A stretch of 64,000 nt of DNA from Cerasicoccus sp. TK19100 (GTDB lineage Bacteria; Verrucomicrobiota; Verrucomicrobiia; Opitutales; Cerasicoccaceae): assembly GCF_027257155.1 (NCBI RefSeq), contig NZ_JAPWDU010000006.1, positions 372,001-436,000 of the forward strand, written 5' to 3'. A model generated the notes under the pieces. It searched no databases, was not told the DNA's origin, and saw only the letters and a program-made list of their open reading frames with translations. Below, one piece after another: positions 17,074 through 27,100 of the stretch. The position numbers and the translations under genes were made by a program. The first letter of the stretch is position 1, and every line of letters starts with the position of its first letter.

Positions 17074-18353
17074 GCCGATTGCAGGAACTGGTTACACGGC
17101 CATGGCTGGCTTGCCCTGAGCAGCAATCACATTTTGCCGAGGCCTATGCCGCCGCCGCGAAAAGGCTGGGCAACATCACTGCCGGTCCGGTGGTGATCGG
17201 CGATGCGGACCGCGTGCGTTTTTTGGCCTCGGCTTTTGCGGCCATCGAGCAGGGGCGGGCTGTCTTTTTGGCGAGTCCGGCTTGGGGCGCGCATGAATGG
17301 CGTCAGGCCGAGGCCTTGATTCCGCCCAGTGCCATTGTGTGGTCAAACAGCGCAGCGGCTGAGCGGACTTTTCACGGCAATTTCGGTGAGCCGGAGCCCG
17401 GCAGTATATTGATACCGACTGGTGGTACCGGCGGGCGCATCAAGTTTGCCGTGCATACGCTGGCAACGCTCATGGCCTCGGTCCGGGGCTATCAGGCGCA
17501 TTGGAGTGGCGGCGCGCTGAATGCCATTTGCCCACTACCGGTGTGTCACATTGGCGGGCTAATGCTGGCGCTGCGGACGGCCCTGACCGGTGGGCGGCTT
17601 TGGTTGTGCGATGCGCGCTTGGAGGAGACACCGCCGCCGGGGTTTGACTTGGGCTCCGCGCATTGCTCGGTGGTCGGGGCGCAGCTCAGGCGTGCGTTGG
17701 ACCAGGGCGGGCATTGGTTGTCCCAATGCCGTGCGGTGCTCGTCGGCGGAGGCCCCAGCGCGCCGGAGCTATTGAGAGACGCCTTCGAAGCGGGTATCCC
17801 CCTTTACACAGCTTACGGGCTGACCGAGGCCGCCGCCACGGTGGCGCTCAATCAAGTGTCGCCAGGGAGTGACCCTGCGGTGGGGGATGTATTGCCGCAC
17901 TGGCGCGTGGACGTCGCCGATGGGTTGATTCGCCTGCGGGGCGAGGCGCTGTTTCGCGGTTATTGGGGGCAGGCGATGCGCGTGGATGATTTCTGGGAGA
18001 CGGGTGATCGCGGCGAGTTGCTTGATGGCCAACTGAAAGTGTTGGGCCGGGCGGGGCGGTTTATCGTCACCGGTGGGCGCAAGGTAGACGCCGATCTGCT
18101 CGAAAAACGCCTGGGCTCATGGCCGGAAATTGACGCCGCGCTCGTGTTTGGCGCGCCGCACCGCGAGTGGGGTGAGGCGGTGACTGCGGTCGTGGTTTCT
18201 TCAAGCAGCGTGGCCGAGCTGGTTGCCAAGGCGAAGGAGGAGCTCATGCCCGAAATGCGGCCAAAGCAGTGGATCTGCGTTGAGGCAATTCCTCAAACCG
18301 AACACGGGAAACCGGACTGGCCGGCCATTTACTCTTTAATGAAGAGCACGTAG
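17058..18353 (+). CDS. menE: o-Succinylbenzoate-CoA ligase
   Basis: The ATG at 17058 sits inside the menC 3' end, with GGAG eight bases upstream, and gives a 431-aa ANL-superfamily enzyme that adenylates and thioesterifies OSB for menaquinone synthesis. The nucleotide loop reads IPTGGTGGRIKF (a variant of TSGTTGxPK); YGLTEAAATV is the A5 motif; TGDRGEL is A7; the A10 lysine lies in TEHGKPDWPAIY. The N-terminal part is shorter than in long-chain acyl-CoA ligases, as usual for MenE. Its 3' end overlaps the convergent small membrane gene by 25 bp. Confidence 0.88.
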   Translation: MGQALSRLQELVTRPWLACPEQQSHFAEAYAAAAKRLGNITAGPVVIGDADRVRFLASAFAAIEQGRAVFLASPAWGAHEWRQAEALIPPSAIVWSNSAAAERTFHGNFGEPEPGSILIPTGGTGGRIKFAVHTLATLMASVRGYQAHWSGGALNAICPLPVCHIGGLMLALRTALTGGRLWLCDARLEETPPPGFDLGSAHCSVVGAQLRRALDQGGHWLSQCRAVLVGGGPSAPELLRDAFEAGIPLYTAYGLTEAAATVALNQVSPGSDPAVGDVLPHWRVDVADGLIRLRGEALFRGYWGQAMRVDDFWETGDRGELLDGQLKVLGRAGRFIVTGGRKVDADLLEKRLGSWPEIDAALVFGAPHREWGEAVTAVVVSSSSVAELVAKAKEELMPEMRPKQWICVEAIPQTEHGKPDWPAIYSLMKST

Positions 18354-18571
18354 GCAATGCCCACGGCCGCCGCGACAAACATTAGGGCAAATACCTTGAG
18401 CACGACGAATCCAGTTTTGGAGATTTCCAAATCATTCACGCCTACGACCTTGCCAACGATGGTCTCCCACTTGCTGTGGCTCACAATAAGGAGTTGAACC
18501 CCGATCAGAAATAGGATCGTAGGGATGGCCACTTTGATCGACCAGATGATAATCGGGATGACTTGGTTCAT
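18329..18571 (-). CDS. Small two-helix membrane protein, hypothetical
   Basis: The 80-aa product has two predicted membrane helices (IPTILFLIGVQLLIV at about 16-31 and FVVLKVFALMFVAAAVGIAYVLF at about 55-77), separated by a soluble loop SKWETIVGKVVGVNDLEI. I do not recognise the family. It overlaps the end of menE tail to tail by 25 bp and is otherwise isolated. Confidence 0.6.
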   Translation of the reverse strand: MNQVIPIIIWSIKVAIPTILFLIGVQLLIVSHSKWETIVGKVVGVNDLEISKTGFVVLKVFALMFVAAAVGIAYVLFIKE

Positions 18572-18697
18572 TCGCGGGAAATATAAAGGCGCTAAGAACG
18601 TCTTAGGCTTGAGTCTAAGTCAAGGCCTTAAGAAACTCCTATCATCTAAGAATCGGCACTAAATGTGCCTTTCTAAAGCCAATTTCCTATTAATTTA

Positions 18698-19444
18698 ATG
18701 CCAAAAGAAAGCATCAGCGTCGTTATTCCGGCCCGATTGGAGTCCAGTCGCCTGCCGGGCAAGGTTTTGCTCGAACTGGGGGGTAAACCCATGTTGCAGT
18801 GTGTTTGGGAGCGGGCCATGGCCATGAAAACGCCCAACGAGGTCGTCATTGCGACGGATTCCGAGGTCGTGCTCACCCTCGCGCAGGAGTGGGGAGCCAC
18901 CGTGAAAATGACCCCCAAAGAATGCCCCAATGGCACCGCCCGCGCGGCTTGCCTGTTGGACGAACTTGCTGGTGACTTTATCATCAACCTACAGGGCGAT
19001 GAGCCTTTCATGGAGCCCGAACTGCTGGATGCGCTCGTCGAAACTCGTCGCAATGCCGGTGGCGATGTTGTCACCGCCGTGCGACCGATCACCGATGAGG
19101 CTGAGCTGTTCAATCCCAACGTGGTCAAGGTTGCTCGTGGTCGTGAAGCGCGGGCGCTGCTTTTTTCACGCACGACGATTCCCTTTGTGCGCGACGTCCC
19201 GCAAAGCGAGTGGCTGTCAGCGCGGAAATTCTGGGCGCATATCGGCGTTTATGGTTACACCCGCAAGGCGCTGGAGCAGTATTCATCGCTCGAAACCGGC
19301 GACTTGGAAACCTCCGAAAAGCTGGAACAGTTGCGCTTTTTGGAGCACGGTTTCGCGATCACGGTGGTCGAGACGGAATATCGCTCAATCGGCGTCGACA
19401 CGATGGAGGACCTTGAACGCGCCCGGAAGATGTTTGGGCAATAG
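18698..19444 (+). CDS. kdsB: 3-deoxy-manno-octulosonate cytidylyltransferase
   Basis: The 248-aa enzyme activates KDO as CMP-KDO for lipid A-core assembly. The nucleotide-binding N-terminus VVIPARLESSRLPGKVL, the catalytic block INLQGDEPFM and the C-terminal SIGVDTMEDLERARKM are all present, and length matches E. coli KdsB. Its presence shows a Gram-negative LPS-type outer membrane. A GC-rich hairpin with a T7 run follows about 150 bp downstream. Confidence 0.95.
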   Translation: MPKESISVVIPARLESSRLPGKVLLELGGKPMLQCVWERAMAMKTPNEVVIATDSEVVLTLAQEWGATVKMTPKECPNGTARAACLLDELAGDFIINLQGDEPFMEPELLDALVETRRNAGGDVVTAVRPITDEAELFNPNVVKVARGREARALLFSRTTIPFVRDVPQSEWLSARKFWAHIGVYGYTRKALEQYSSLETGDLETSEKLEQLRFLEHGFAITVVETEYRSIGVDTMEDLERARKMFGQ

Positions 19445-19492
19445 AATGACAGGGTTGGCATTCCGCTGCTGATTTTTGTTACAAGCCCTTAG

Positions 19493-19630
19493 CTCCCCTC
19501 CTTGGCAAGGAGTGGTGTCTGCGCTTGCGCTGACGGGGTGGTTCAAGCGTTGGCCATGGAGGAAATGGACCACCCCTGCCCGGCTTGTGAAGCCGTGCCT
19601 CCCCTCCTTGGCAAGGAGGGGAGTTTTTTT
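19493..19630. repeat. Composite palindromic element ending in a terminator hairpin
   Basis: Two direct copies of CTCCCCTCCTTGGCAAGGAG (19493-19512 and 19599-19618) flank a central hairpin with arms near GGGGTGG (19535-19541) and CCACCCC (19570-19576). The second copy extends to the palindrome CCCCTCCTTGGCAAGGAGGGG and is followed by seven T residues (to 19630), so it can terminate kdsB transcription. CCTCCTTGGCAAGGAGG-type palindromes are dispersed repeats in many genomes. Confidence 0.75.
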
Positions 19631-19657
19631 AATTCTTAATAGAATGCTAGGGTGGCG

Positions 19658-21067
19658 TCAGTTGCCCGGGAAAAAGCGCAGGGGGACGTCGGCCATGACG
19701 CCGTGGCCGAACTCGCCAGGGTGGTTGTTCCAATTGTGAAGCTGAGAGTAGGGCGGGATGCCGCGATGCTGGAGGTTGAGCCATTCGGCGTAGGTGTCGG
19801 CCAGCCCAACGCCGTGCTTGGTGGCGAGCTCGTGCTGCGCGGAGACGTAGTCCGGCCAACGGTCGGCGTGGCCACCAGGCTTCATCGGGTAGGGCTGCAT
19901 GCTGGTCATCAAAATGACTTCGATGTCGGCCTGACGCGCTGCCAAGACGATGTCCTCGATGTGCTGCTTGTATAGTTGATGATCCACCTTGGCGCGGCTG
20001 CCGTCGGACGGGCCGTCGGCGTCGTTGATGCCCATCATGATGATGAGTAGGTCCGGCTTGGCGGGCAGCACGGTTTGCTTGAGCGCTTGCAGGCCAAACT
20101 CCGTGCCTTTGCCGCCTTGCCAGGCCTTGATCTCGCTGATGTCGGCGTCTGGGTAGCGGGCTTTCAGCGTGTGCTGGAAACGCCCGCGCCAGTGCTTGGT
20201 GTCGTCGCTCCACCATTGGCCAGCCTCGGCACCGAGGGTCAGGCTGTCGCCCATGTAGGCGATGGAAACCGGTTCTCCCTTTTCCAGTTTGGCACGGGTC
20301 TGGGCGACGGCGTCCGGGTTGACCGGTGCCACGGGGTCCTGGGCGTCGATGGGTAAAATGAACTCCGCGTTCAGCGGCTCGTTGGCCGATTGCCAGGGGG
20401 CCAGGTAAACCCCGGCCAGCGGCGCGCAACCTTGGTTGGGCTCGGGCAGATACGGGCAGACAAAGCGCGACTTGCCCTCCTTGACGCTTACCTTGCCTTG
20501 GGTGTCGACTTGGATCAGGTCCAGGCGTTGCAGCACCTCTTGGTAGCGGACCTTGACCTTGCCCACGCCGGGTTGGCCAAGGCCGTTATCGAGATTAGCG
20601 ACCTGGCCGCTCAGCTCAAAAACACGGTAATCCTCACCCTGCACGAAGGTTTTCGCCCCGTCCTCAGACGTCACGACGATGCTGTCCAGCGGGTATTGTC
20701 GATAGGGCTGGCCGAGGATGAGCACGCCGTTTTCGTCGGAACGCGGGGCGTAGGTGATCGCGCCGTTTTTATTCTTCTTCGGGTTTTGCCCGGGCCAGGG
20801 CAGCCAGTTATCCCATGCGGGATTGTAGTTGTCCGGGGTCATGGCAGTGACCGATTTATTTTCCGACTTCTGCGGGGCAAGGGTAACGGTAGTCGGCTGG
20901 ACGGAGACGCTCTGGCCGTCAATTTCCACCGTGCCCGCGCTGACCTTGATCGTGAAAGGTTTACTGCCGGGCGTAACCTCCGGCAATGCGCCGAGTAGCG
21001 GGCCAGCGATTGCCAGCAGGGCGAAGCCCAAGGCGCAGGGGCGTGAAACGAGGAGGGGGATTCTCAT
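19658..21067 (-). CDS. Secreted SGNH/GDSL-type hydrolase
   Basis: The 469-aa precursor has a signal peptide (about 1-26), a 240-residue N-terminal beta-rich region of unknown family, and a C-terminal SGNH domain. Block I is YMGDS275LTLG; block II is GGKGTEFG; block III is IIMMGINDADG; block V is NNHPGEFGHGV with the catalytic His. SGNH enzymes deacylate carbohydrates or lipids; in Opitutia they are often carbohydrate esterases. The substrate cannot be told. It points toward kdsB and is divergent from the transporter at 21236. Confidence 0.85.
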   Translation of the reverse strand: MRIPLLVSRPCALGFALLAIAGPLLGALPEVTPGSKPFTIKVSAGTVEIDGQSVSVQPTTVTLAPQKSENKSVTAMTPDNYNPAWDNWLPWPGQNPKKNKNGAITYAPRSDENGVLILGQPYRQYPLDSIVVTSEDGAKTFVQGEDYRVFELSGQVANLDNGLGQPGVGKVKVRYQEVLQRLDLIQVDTQGKVSVKEGKSRFVCPYLPEPNQGCAPLAGVYLAPWQSANEPLNAEFILPIDAQDPVAPVNPDAVAQTRAKLEKGEPVSIAYMGDSLTLGAEAGQWWSDDTKHWRGRFQHTLKARYPDADISEIKAWQGGKGTEFGLQALKQTVLPAKPDLLIIMMGINDADGPSDGSRAKVDHQLYKQHIEDIVLAARQADIEVILMTSMQPYPMKPGGHADRWPDYVSAQHELATKHGVGLADTYAEWLNLQHRGIPPYSQLHNWNNHPGEFGHGVMADVPLRFFPGN

Positions 21068-21235
21068 GCAGCCAGCGTTAGATGATTCGTGTAATCAAGC
21101 AAGTCGAAATTCTTTGATCAATCAAGAGATTGTTAATTTTAATGGATGAACCGCCTCTTGACTCGTCATGAATTAGCATTGATTTTGTCTTATTCGCCAT
21201 TTGCTTATTTCTTTCCCCAAAAGCGATTCTCCTTC

Positions 21236-22762
21236 ATGTCTGATACTACTGACTCCGCCAGTTTGCGGCGCCGACTCGGCCTGATTGCCGGGCCTCTTGC
21301 ATTTTTCATTTTGCTCCTGATACCTACTCCCGAAGGCATGAGCGCCGACGGGCAAAAGGTGGCCGCGATTGCTGCGCTGATGGCGATCTGGTGGGTGACG
21401 GAGGCCATCCCAATTCCGGCGACGAGTTTGCTGCCGATTGCGCTTTTCCCGACGCTCAAGATTATGTCTGCTGCGGACGCCACCGCGCCCTTTGCCAACC
21501 ACTTGATTTTCCTCTTCATGGGCGGCTTCATGATCGCCATTGCGATGCAGCGCTGGAACCTGCACCGGCGGATCGCACTGCTGATTATTAAGCTCATCGG
21601 CTTTTCGCCAAGTCGTCTGGTGCTGGGTTTCATGGTGGCGACGGCGGTGCTTTCCGCCTTCGTTTCCAACACCGCGACCGCCGTGATGATGATGCCCATT
21701 GGCGTAGCGATCATTTCGCAGGCGACAGAGGAAATTGCCGCGCTCAAAATCGACGTCCCCGAGAAAGCCATGAACGCCTTTGGCATTAACCTGATGCTCG
21801 GCATCGCTTACGCGGCCTCGATTGGCGGCATCGCAACGATCATCGGCACCCCGCCGAACACCGTGCTCGCGAACTACCTGCAGTCAACTTACGGCTACGA
21901 GATTACCTTCGGCAAATGGCTGATGGTTGGCGGCCCGCTGGTGATCATTTTCATCCCACTCACCTGGCTTTGGCTGACGAAGGTCGCCAACTCAATGAAG
22001 GGCCTGGAGCTGCCCAATAGCGATGGCATCATCAAAGACGAGCTCGCCAAGCTCGGCGGCCTGAGCAAGGGCGAGCGCTACACCCTGATCGTCTTCGTAT
22101 TAACGGCGGTTGCTTGGATCGTGCGCGGCTTTTTGAACGATTTGCTGCCCCCTGAAATATATGAGCACATCAGCTTCGTCTCGGACTCCACCATCGCCAT
22201 GGCGGGCGCTATCGCGCTGTTCTGCATTCCGGTTGATTTGAAAAAATGTGAGTTCGTCCTGACTTGGGAAGCCGCAGCCAAGCTGCCCTGGGGCGTGCTG
22301 GTTTTGTTTGGCGGCGGTCTGTCGCTGGCGGCTGGTTTTAAGGAATCCGGACTGAGCGCATGGACGATCGATCAGGTGAGTTTCCTGCAGGGCATGCCGG
22401 TCATCGTGCTGATCTTTGGCCTGTGCCTGCTGGTGACCTTCCTGACCGAGCTGACCTCGAACACCGCCACGACCAACCTGCTGATGCCGGTCCTTGGTGG
22501 GGTGGCGATTGGCCTCGGCGAAAGTCCGCTGCTGCTGCTGGCTCCGGCGGCGATTTCGGCCTCATGCGCGTTCATGCTTCCGGTGGCGACACCGCCGAAT
22601 GCGATTGTGTTTGGCTCGGGCCGGTTGACGATCCCCGATATGATGAAGAGCGGTTTTGCGCTCAATGTGATGGGTGTGTTCCTGGTTACGACGCTCGTAT
22701 ATTTTATTCTGGTGCCGGTCTTTGGCATCGTCATCGGCGAGCTGCCTGAGTGGGTGAAATAA
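21236..22762 (+). CDS. SLC13/DASS-family sodium:dicarboxylate (or sulfate) symporter
   Basis: From the ATG at 21236 the protein has 508 residues and about 11-12 membrane helices. An upstream in-frame ATG (21146) would add 30 residues. Family landmarks are WWVTEAIPIPATSLLPIALFP near the N-terminus, SNTATAVMMMPI and the second repeat LTSNTATTNLLMPV (the two Ser-Asn-Thr sodium-site motifs), IIGTPPNTVLANY, and PVATPPNAIVFG. It imports dicarboxylates, citrate or sulfate with Na+. A 21-bp palindrome lies just after the stop. Confidence 0.92.
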   Translation: MSDTTDSASLRRRLGLIAGPLAFFILLLIPTPEGMSADGQKVAAIAALMAIWWVTEAIPIPATSLLPIALFPTLKIMSAADATAPFANHLIFLFMGGFMIAIAMQRWNLHRRIALLIIKLIGFSPSRLVLGFMVATAVLSAFVSNTATAVMMMPIGVAIISQATEEIAALKIDVPEKAMNAFGINLMLGIAYAASIGGIATIIGTPPNTVLANYLQSTYGYEITFGKWLMVGGPLVIIFIPLTWLWLTKVANSMKGLELPNSDGIIKDELAKLGGLSKGERYTLIVFVLTAVAWIVRGFLNDLLPPEIYEHISFVSDSTIAMAGAIALFCIPVDLKKCEFVLTWEAAAKLPWGVLVLFGGGLSLAAGFKESGLSAWTIDQVSFLQGMPVIVLIFGLCLLVTFLTELTSNTATTNLLMPVLGGVAIGLGESPLLLLAPAAISASCAFMLPVATPPNAIVFGSGRLTIPDMMKSGFALNVMGVFLVTTLVYFILVPVFGIVIGELPEWVK

Positions 22763-22767
22763 GTGTG

Positions 22768-22788
22768 TTACTTTGCAATGCAAAGTAA
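22768..22788. repeat. Palindrome with CTTTGCA-A-TGCAAAG core
   Basis: TTACTTTGCA-A-TGCAAAGTAA is a perfect 21-bp palindrome 5 bp past the transporter stop. The same core recurs at 30957-30975 (inside opgH) and, with one mismatch, at 36534-36554 (groES-groEL spacer). Confidence 0.7.
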
Positions 22789-22898
22789 GCAAGGCGGGCG
22801 GGTTCACCCAACTGCCACAATTCTGACACGGAATCGTTTCTTTTTTGAGTTTGCCAGTGCTTCGTCTGACCTGCGATTGGCAAGGGATGATCGCGTCA

Positions 22899-23903
22899 AT
22901 GTATCTTCGGGCGGCTGGCTTTGCCGTCGTGACTCTTTGCGCTTCGGCGGCTTCGCTAAGCGCGGCTCGCTTTGGCGACTTCCTTTATGAAACGCAATTT
23001 GGCGAGGCGATTATCACGGGCTACGATGGGGCCGACGGCAGTGTGGTGATCCCCGCAATGATCAACGGACAGGCGGTGACAGAGATCGCTTTGGCCGCAT
23101 TCTCGGGCCAGACGAACATCGTACAAATTCAATTGCCGGAGAGCCTGCTGTTCATTCGCGATGAGGCTTTTCAAAACTGCACGTCCTTGACCAATATCGC
23201 CATCCCGGCTGGAGTCATGGAAGTAGGGGAGGCTGCTTTTCGTGGTTGCACGAGCCTGAGTGAGGTAAAGATGGCAGAAGGCGTTTCGTTGCTGTTTGAG
23301 TCGGCTTTCGCGGATTGCGCTCTGGTGCGCGTGGCTTTGCCCGACAGTTTGCAATTCGTGGACCCCGATGTTTTTGCGGGCAATAGCGGACTGGCCGCCG
23401 TCTATTTCCTGGGGGATGCGCCCACCTTGAGCAGCGACTCGCTGGGTGCCGCAACCACGGCTTATTTTTTTGACGACGCGATCGGCTTTGCGAGTCCGAC
23501 TTGGGAGTACGCGACAGGCTCTACGATCAGCACAGTAAACCTCGGCCAGTCCGGCCGCGTTGCCACCTGGCTGTTGACGGATCACCTCGATGCAGCGGGC
23601 TTACTGGAGAATCCAGACGCGGCACCGCAACCGCCGGCATTGAGTTATGCGTTCAACCAGGCCCCGGGCAAGCCGTTGTTTTTCGACAGCTTTCTGGACA
23701 CCGACAGCAATGTTTTCGAGTTCACCTATTATGCGGGTCAGGATGGTGTAAGTTATCAACCGATGATTTCATCGGATTTAATTCGATGGGGCGATACTGG
23801 CGTTTCGGTTAGTCCGATGGACACTTCAGGCTTCCGCACCGCGACCGTCGATTACCACGGTGAGCCACTGTTTTTCAACGTGCAGGTTACGGTATCTCAG
23901 TAG
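22899..23903 (+). CDS. Exported LRR_5 (BspA-type) leucine-rich repeat protein
   Basis: From the ATG at 22899 the 334-aa product has a good signal peptide (MYLRAAGFAVVTLCASAASLSA), with AAGGGA about 11 bases upstream. An ATG at 22887 and a TTG at 22845 are alternatives. Residues about 35-160 carry BspA-like repeats such as ITEIALAAFSGQTNIVQIQLPES, IRDEAFQNCTSLTNIAIPA and VGEAAFRGCTSLSEVKMAEG. The C-terminal half is beta-rich, with an SSDLIRWGDTG segment also typical of verrucomicrobial secreted proteins. LRR_5 proteins are surface or secreted binding proteins; the ligand is unknown. Confidence 0.8.
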   Translation: MYLRAAGFAVVTLCASAASLSAARFGDFLYETQFGEAIITGYDGADGSVVIPAMINGQAVTEIALAAFSGQTNIVQIQLPESLLFIRDEAFQNCTSLTNIAIPAGVMEVGEAAFRGCTSLSEVKMAEGVSLLFESAFADCALVRVALPDSLQFVDPDVFAGNSGLAAVYFLGDAPTLSSDSLGAATTAYFFDDAIGFASPTWEYATGSTISTVNLGQSGRVATWLLTDHLDAAGLLENPDAAPQPPALSYAFNQAPGKPLFFDSFLDTDSNVFEFTYYAGQDGVSYQPMISSDLIRWGDTGVSVSPMDTSGFRTATVDYHGEPLFFNVQVTVSQ

Positions 23904-23969
23904 TGTTACGGCCTCGTTTCTAAGTCGTAATTTGTGACAATCGACCGCAATCCCTGATGGATAGAGGGA

Positions 23970-24016
23970 CTTCACAATCCCTTAACATTGCGTCACCGAA
24001 TCTTAACTGCGTCACG
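23970..24016 (+). promoter_or_regulatory. Putative Pho box upstream of the phosphohydrolase
   Basis: Heptamers CTTCACA (23970), CTTAACA (23981), CGTCACC (23991), CTTAACT (24002) and CGTCACG (24010) form direct repeats spaced 11, 10, 11 and 8 bases. The 7+4 layout matches PhoB-type boxes, and the gene 90 bp downstream encodes a 5'-nucleotidase-type enzyme, a normal phosphate-starvation target. The exact PhoB consensus of this lineage is not known to me. Confidence 0.4.
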
Positions 24017-24105
24017 CGCGTTGGGCGTTGACCGTGGCTGTTTAGGAGCCCTTTGAATACGGCGAAAAGTCAGACCGACTTTTTTTGAACGTAAATCCTA
24101 ACAGC

Positions 24106-27100
24106 ATGAAAATCCTCTCGACTGCACTATTTTCAGGCCTGTCTCTGGCAGCCCTGGGCGCGATGCCACCGATGTATGCGCAAGCCGCGGATTCTGCTTC
24201 GACGCTCACCATTAGCGCCGAAGACGGAATGACCGTTTTTGTCAACGACACTGGAGAAGCCTATGATCTCTCCGGCCTGACAATCGCCTTGGAGGGCATC
24301 TCCTCCGGCGTTCAGGGCGACTTCCAGATCGAAGAAACCACGATCATCATCACCCTGAGTGACGACAAGCCGGGCTTCACGTTCGGTGAAGGTTCCTCGC
24401 TGCCCGCCGGCGGCAAGATCGTGGTTCACTCCACGGGTGCCGTCTCTATCACCAGCGGCTACACAACGCTCGCTTACTCCGCAGGCAGCAAGTCCGCCAA
24501 GACGGGCTCGACTGGCGCACCGGTTAAGACTCCGCGTGTTGGCGCGACCTCTTACACGCTGCAAGTCCTGCACGCTTCCGACCTCGAAGGTGGCATCGAC
24601 GCTATCGGCCGTGCGCCGAACTTCGCGGCGCTTGCCCAGCACTTCGAAGAAAACCCCGGTAGCGCCGACGGCACGATGATCCTTTCCGCGGGTGACAACA
24701 TTATCCCCGGTCCGTTCTTTAGTGCCTCCAGTGACTTCTCACTTGAGGACGACCTGCGCGACGCCTACGAGTCCCTCTTTGGCATTTCCCTGACTGACGG
24801 TGTCGAAGGCAGCGAAATCGAAACCCGCAATGGTGCAATCGATATCACGATCATGAACATCGTTGGCTTCGATGCATCCGCCATCGGTAACCACGAGTTC
24901 GACCTCGGCTCCGAGACCCTGCGCGACCTGATCGAAGAAGAATTCGACAACGACCGCATCGACGATCCGTCCAACATCGTGGGCCCGGAAATCGAATGGC
25001 CCGGCACGACCTTCCCGTATCTTTCGGCCAACCTCGACTTCTCCGGTGACGCCGACTTGAGCGGCATCGTAACGAGCGACATCCTCGACGGCAACGCCTT
25101 CGCCTTCGATCCGGCAGACCTGAACAAGTTCCCGCAAAGCCAATACAACTCCACCAAGATTGGCAAAGCCGCGATCTTCTCCGTGAACGGTCAGAACGTC
25201 GGCATCGTCGGCGCGACGACTCAGCGCCTGAATGTCATTTCTTCGCCGTCCGGCACGGTTGTGGTTGGTGTTAATGACAACGACATGGCCTTGCTTGCCA
25301 CGCAGCTTCAGCCCGTCATTGACCAGGTGCTGCTCGGCCTCGACGGCATCGCAGAAACCGCTGACGACGTGAACAAGGTCATCCTCGTGACCCACCTTCA
25401 GCAAATCGCGTTGGAAGAGGACCTCGCCACCCGTCTGACGGATGTCGACGTGATTATCGCCGGTGGTTCGGACACGCTTCTGGCCGACGCCAACGACACG
25501 CTTCGCCCCGGTGATGTGGCCGACGATGTTTACCCGGTTCAAGTCACGGACATCAACGGTGACACCACACTGATCGTCAGCACCGACGGCGAATACAGCT
25601 ACCTTGGCCGCTTGAACGTGCCGTTCGACACCGACGGCTTGGTCGTGGTTAATGACCTCGATGACAGCATCAACGGCCCGGTTGCATCGACCGACGCCAT
25701 GGTGCAAAACCTCTGGGGTGACCTCACCGCTCCCTTCGCTGCTGGCACACGTGGTGGTCTCGTGAAGGCACTCGTCGACGAAGTCGAAGGCATCGTGCTG
25801 GCGCAAGATGGCAACATCTACGGCTACACCGCTGAATACCTGGTGGGTGACCGCGAGCTCGTCCGCACGCAGGAAACCAACCTCGGTAACCTCACCGCTG
25901 ACGCCAATCTTTGGAAGGCGCTACAAAGCGATCCGGAAGTCGTCATCTCCTTCAAGAACGGTGGCGGCATCCGCACCCCGATTGGCGTGGTTGACGGCAT
26001 CACCGGCGAGCTCCTTCCGCCGCAAGGCAACCCGGCAGCAAGCAAGCCGGTTGGCGCAATCTCCGAGCTGGACGTCGCCAACGTGCTGCGTTTCAACAAC
26101 GGCTTGGTGACCTTCACACTCTCCGGTCAGGACCTCCTTGAGGTGCTCGAGTATGCGGTTTCCCGCAGCTTCGCTGGCCGCACCGAAGGCCGCTTCCCAC
26201 AGATCAGCGGCATGCAGTTCTCCTACTATCCGGTGATCGATAGCAACGATAACGGCGAGTATGACGCCGGCATCGACACGCCGGCCATGATCCGCTCCAT
26301 CGCACTGATGGGCCTCAACGGTCGCGTAACCCGCGTCATCTATGACGACGGTGCCTTCGTGGACAGCGCTGCCACGGAAGAGTTCAAGATGGTTACCCTT
26401 AACTTCCTCGCTGGCGGTGGTGACGGTTATCCCTTCGCCGATCTGCAGAGTGACCTCGTCGACCTTGAGATCGGTGAAGTCGAAGCCCTTCAGGAATACC
26501 TGACCAGCAACTTCGGCACGGCAGGCCTCGCCTACAGCCAGCCGGAAATGGACCCGACTCAGGACGCCCGCATCCAGAACCTCGATGAGCGTTACGACTC
26601 CGTCGGCAACGACATCCCGGTTGCTCCGGCCGGTGCTCTGCGCCTGACTCCGGTGGCCACCTTTAATTCCGGTCTCTTTGATGAAGCCGGTGCCGAAATC
26701 GTCGCTTACCACGCAGGCACACAGCGCCTCTTCGTGGTTAGCAGCGCCGCCTCCGCCGCAGAGATCCGCGTCCTCGACGCCAGCAATCCGTCCAGCGGCG
26801 AGCTACCGCAGATCAACGCGATTGTCGCGCCTCAGCCAAACTTCGAGCCGAACAGCGTCGACACCTTCACCGGTGCCCTTGGTGACGCAGTGGCAATTGC
26901 CTGGTCCGACGAGTCCGGTGTTGCTGGCCGTGGTGTCGTGACGCTGCACAACCCGAGCACGCTGGCCATGATCGGTAGCCCGATCACCGTCGGCTTCCTG
27001 CCCGACATGCTCACCTTCACCGCCGATGGTAACCAGCTCGTCGTGGCCAACGAAGGTGAAATGGTTGGCTCTGACAATCCGGAAGGCTCCGTGTCGATCA

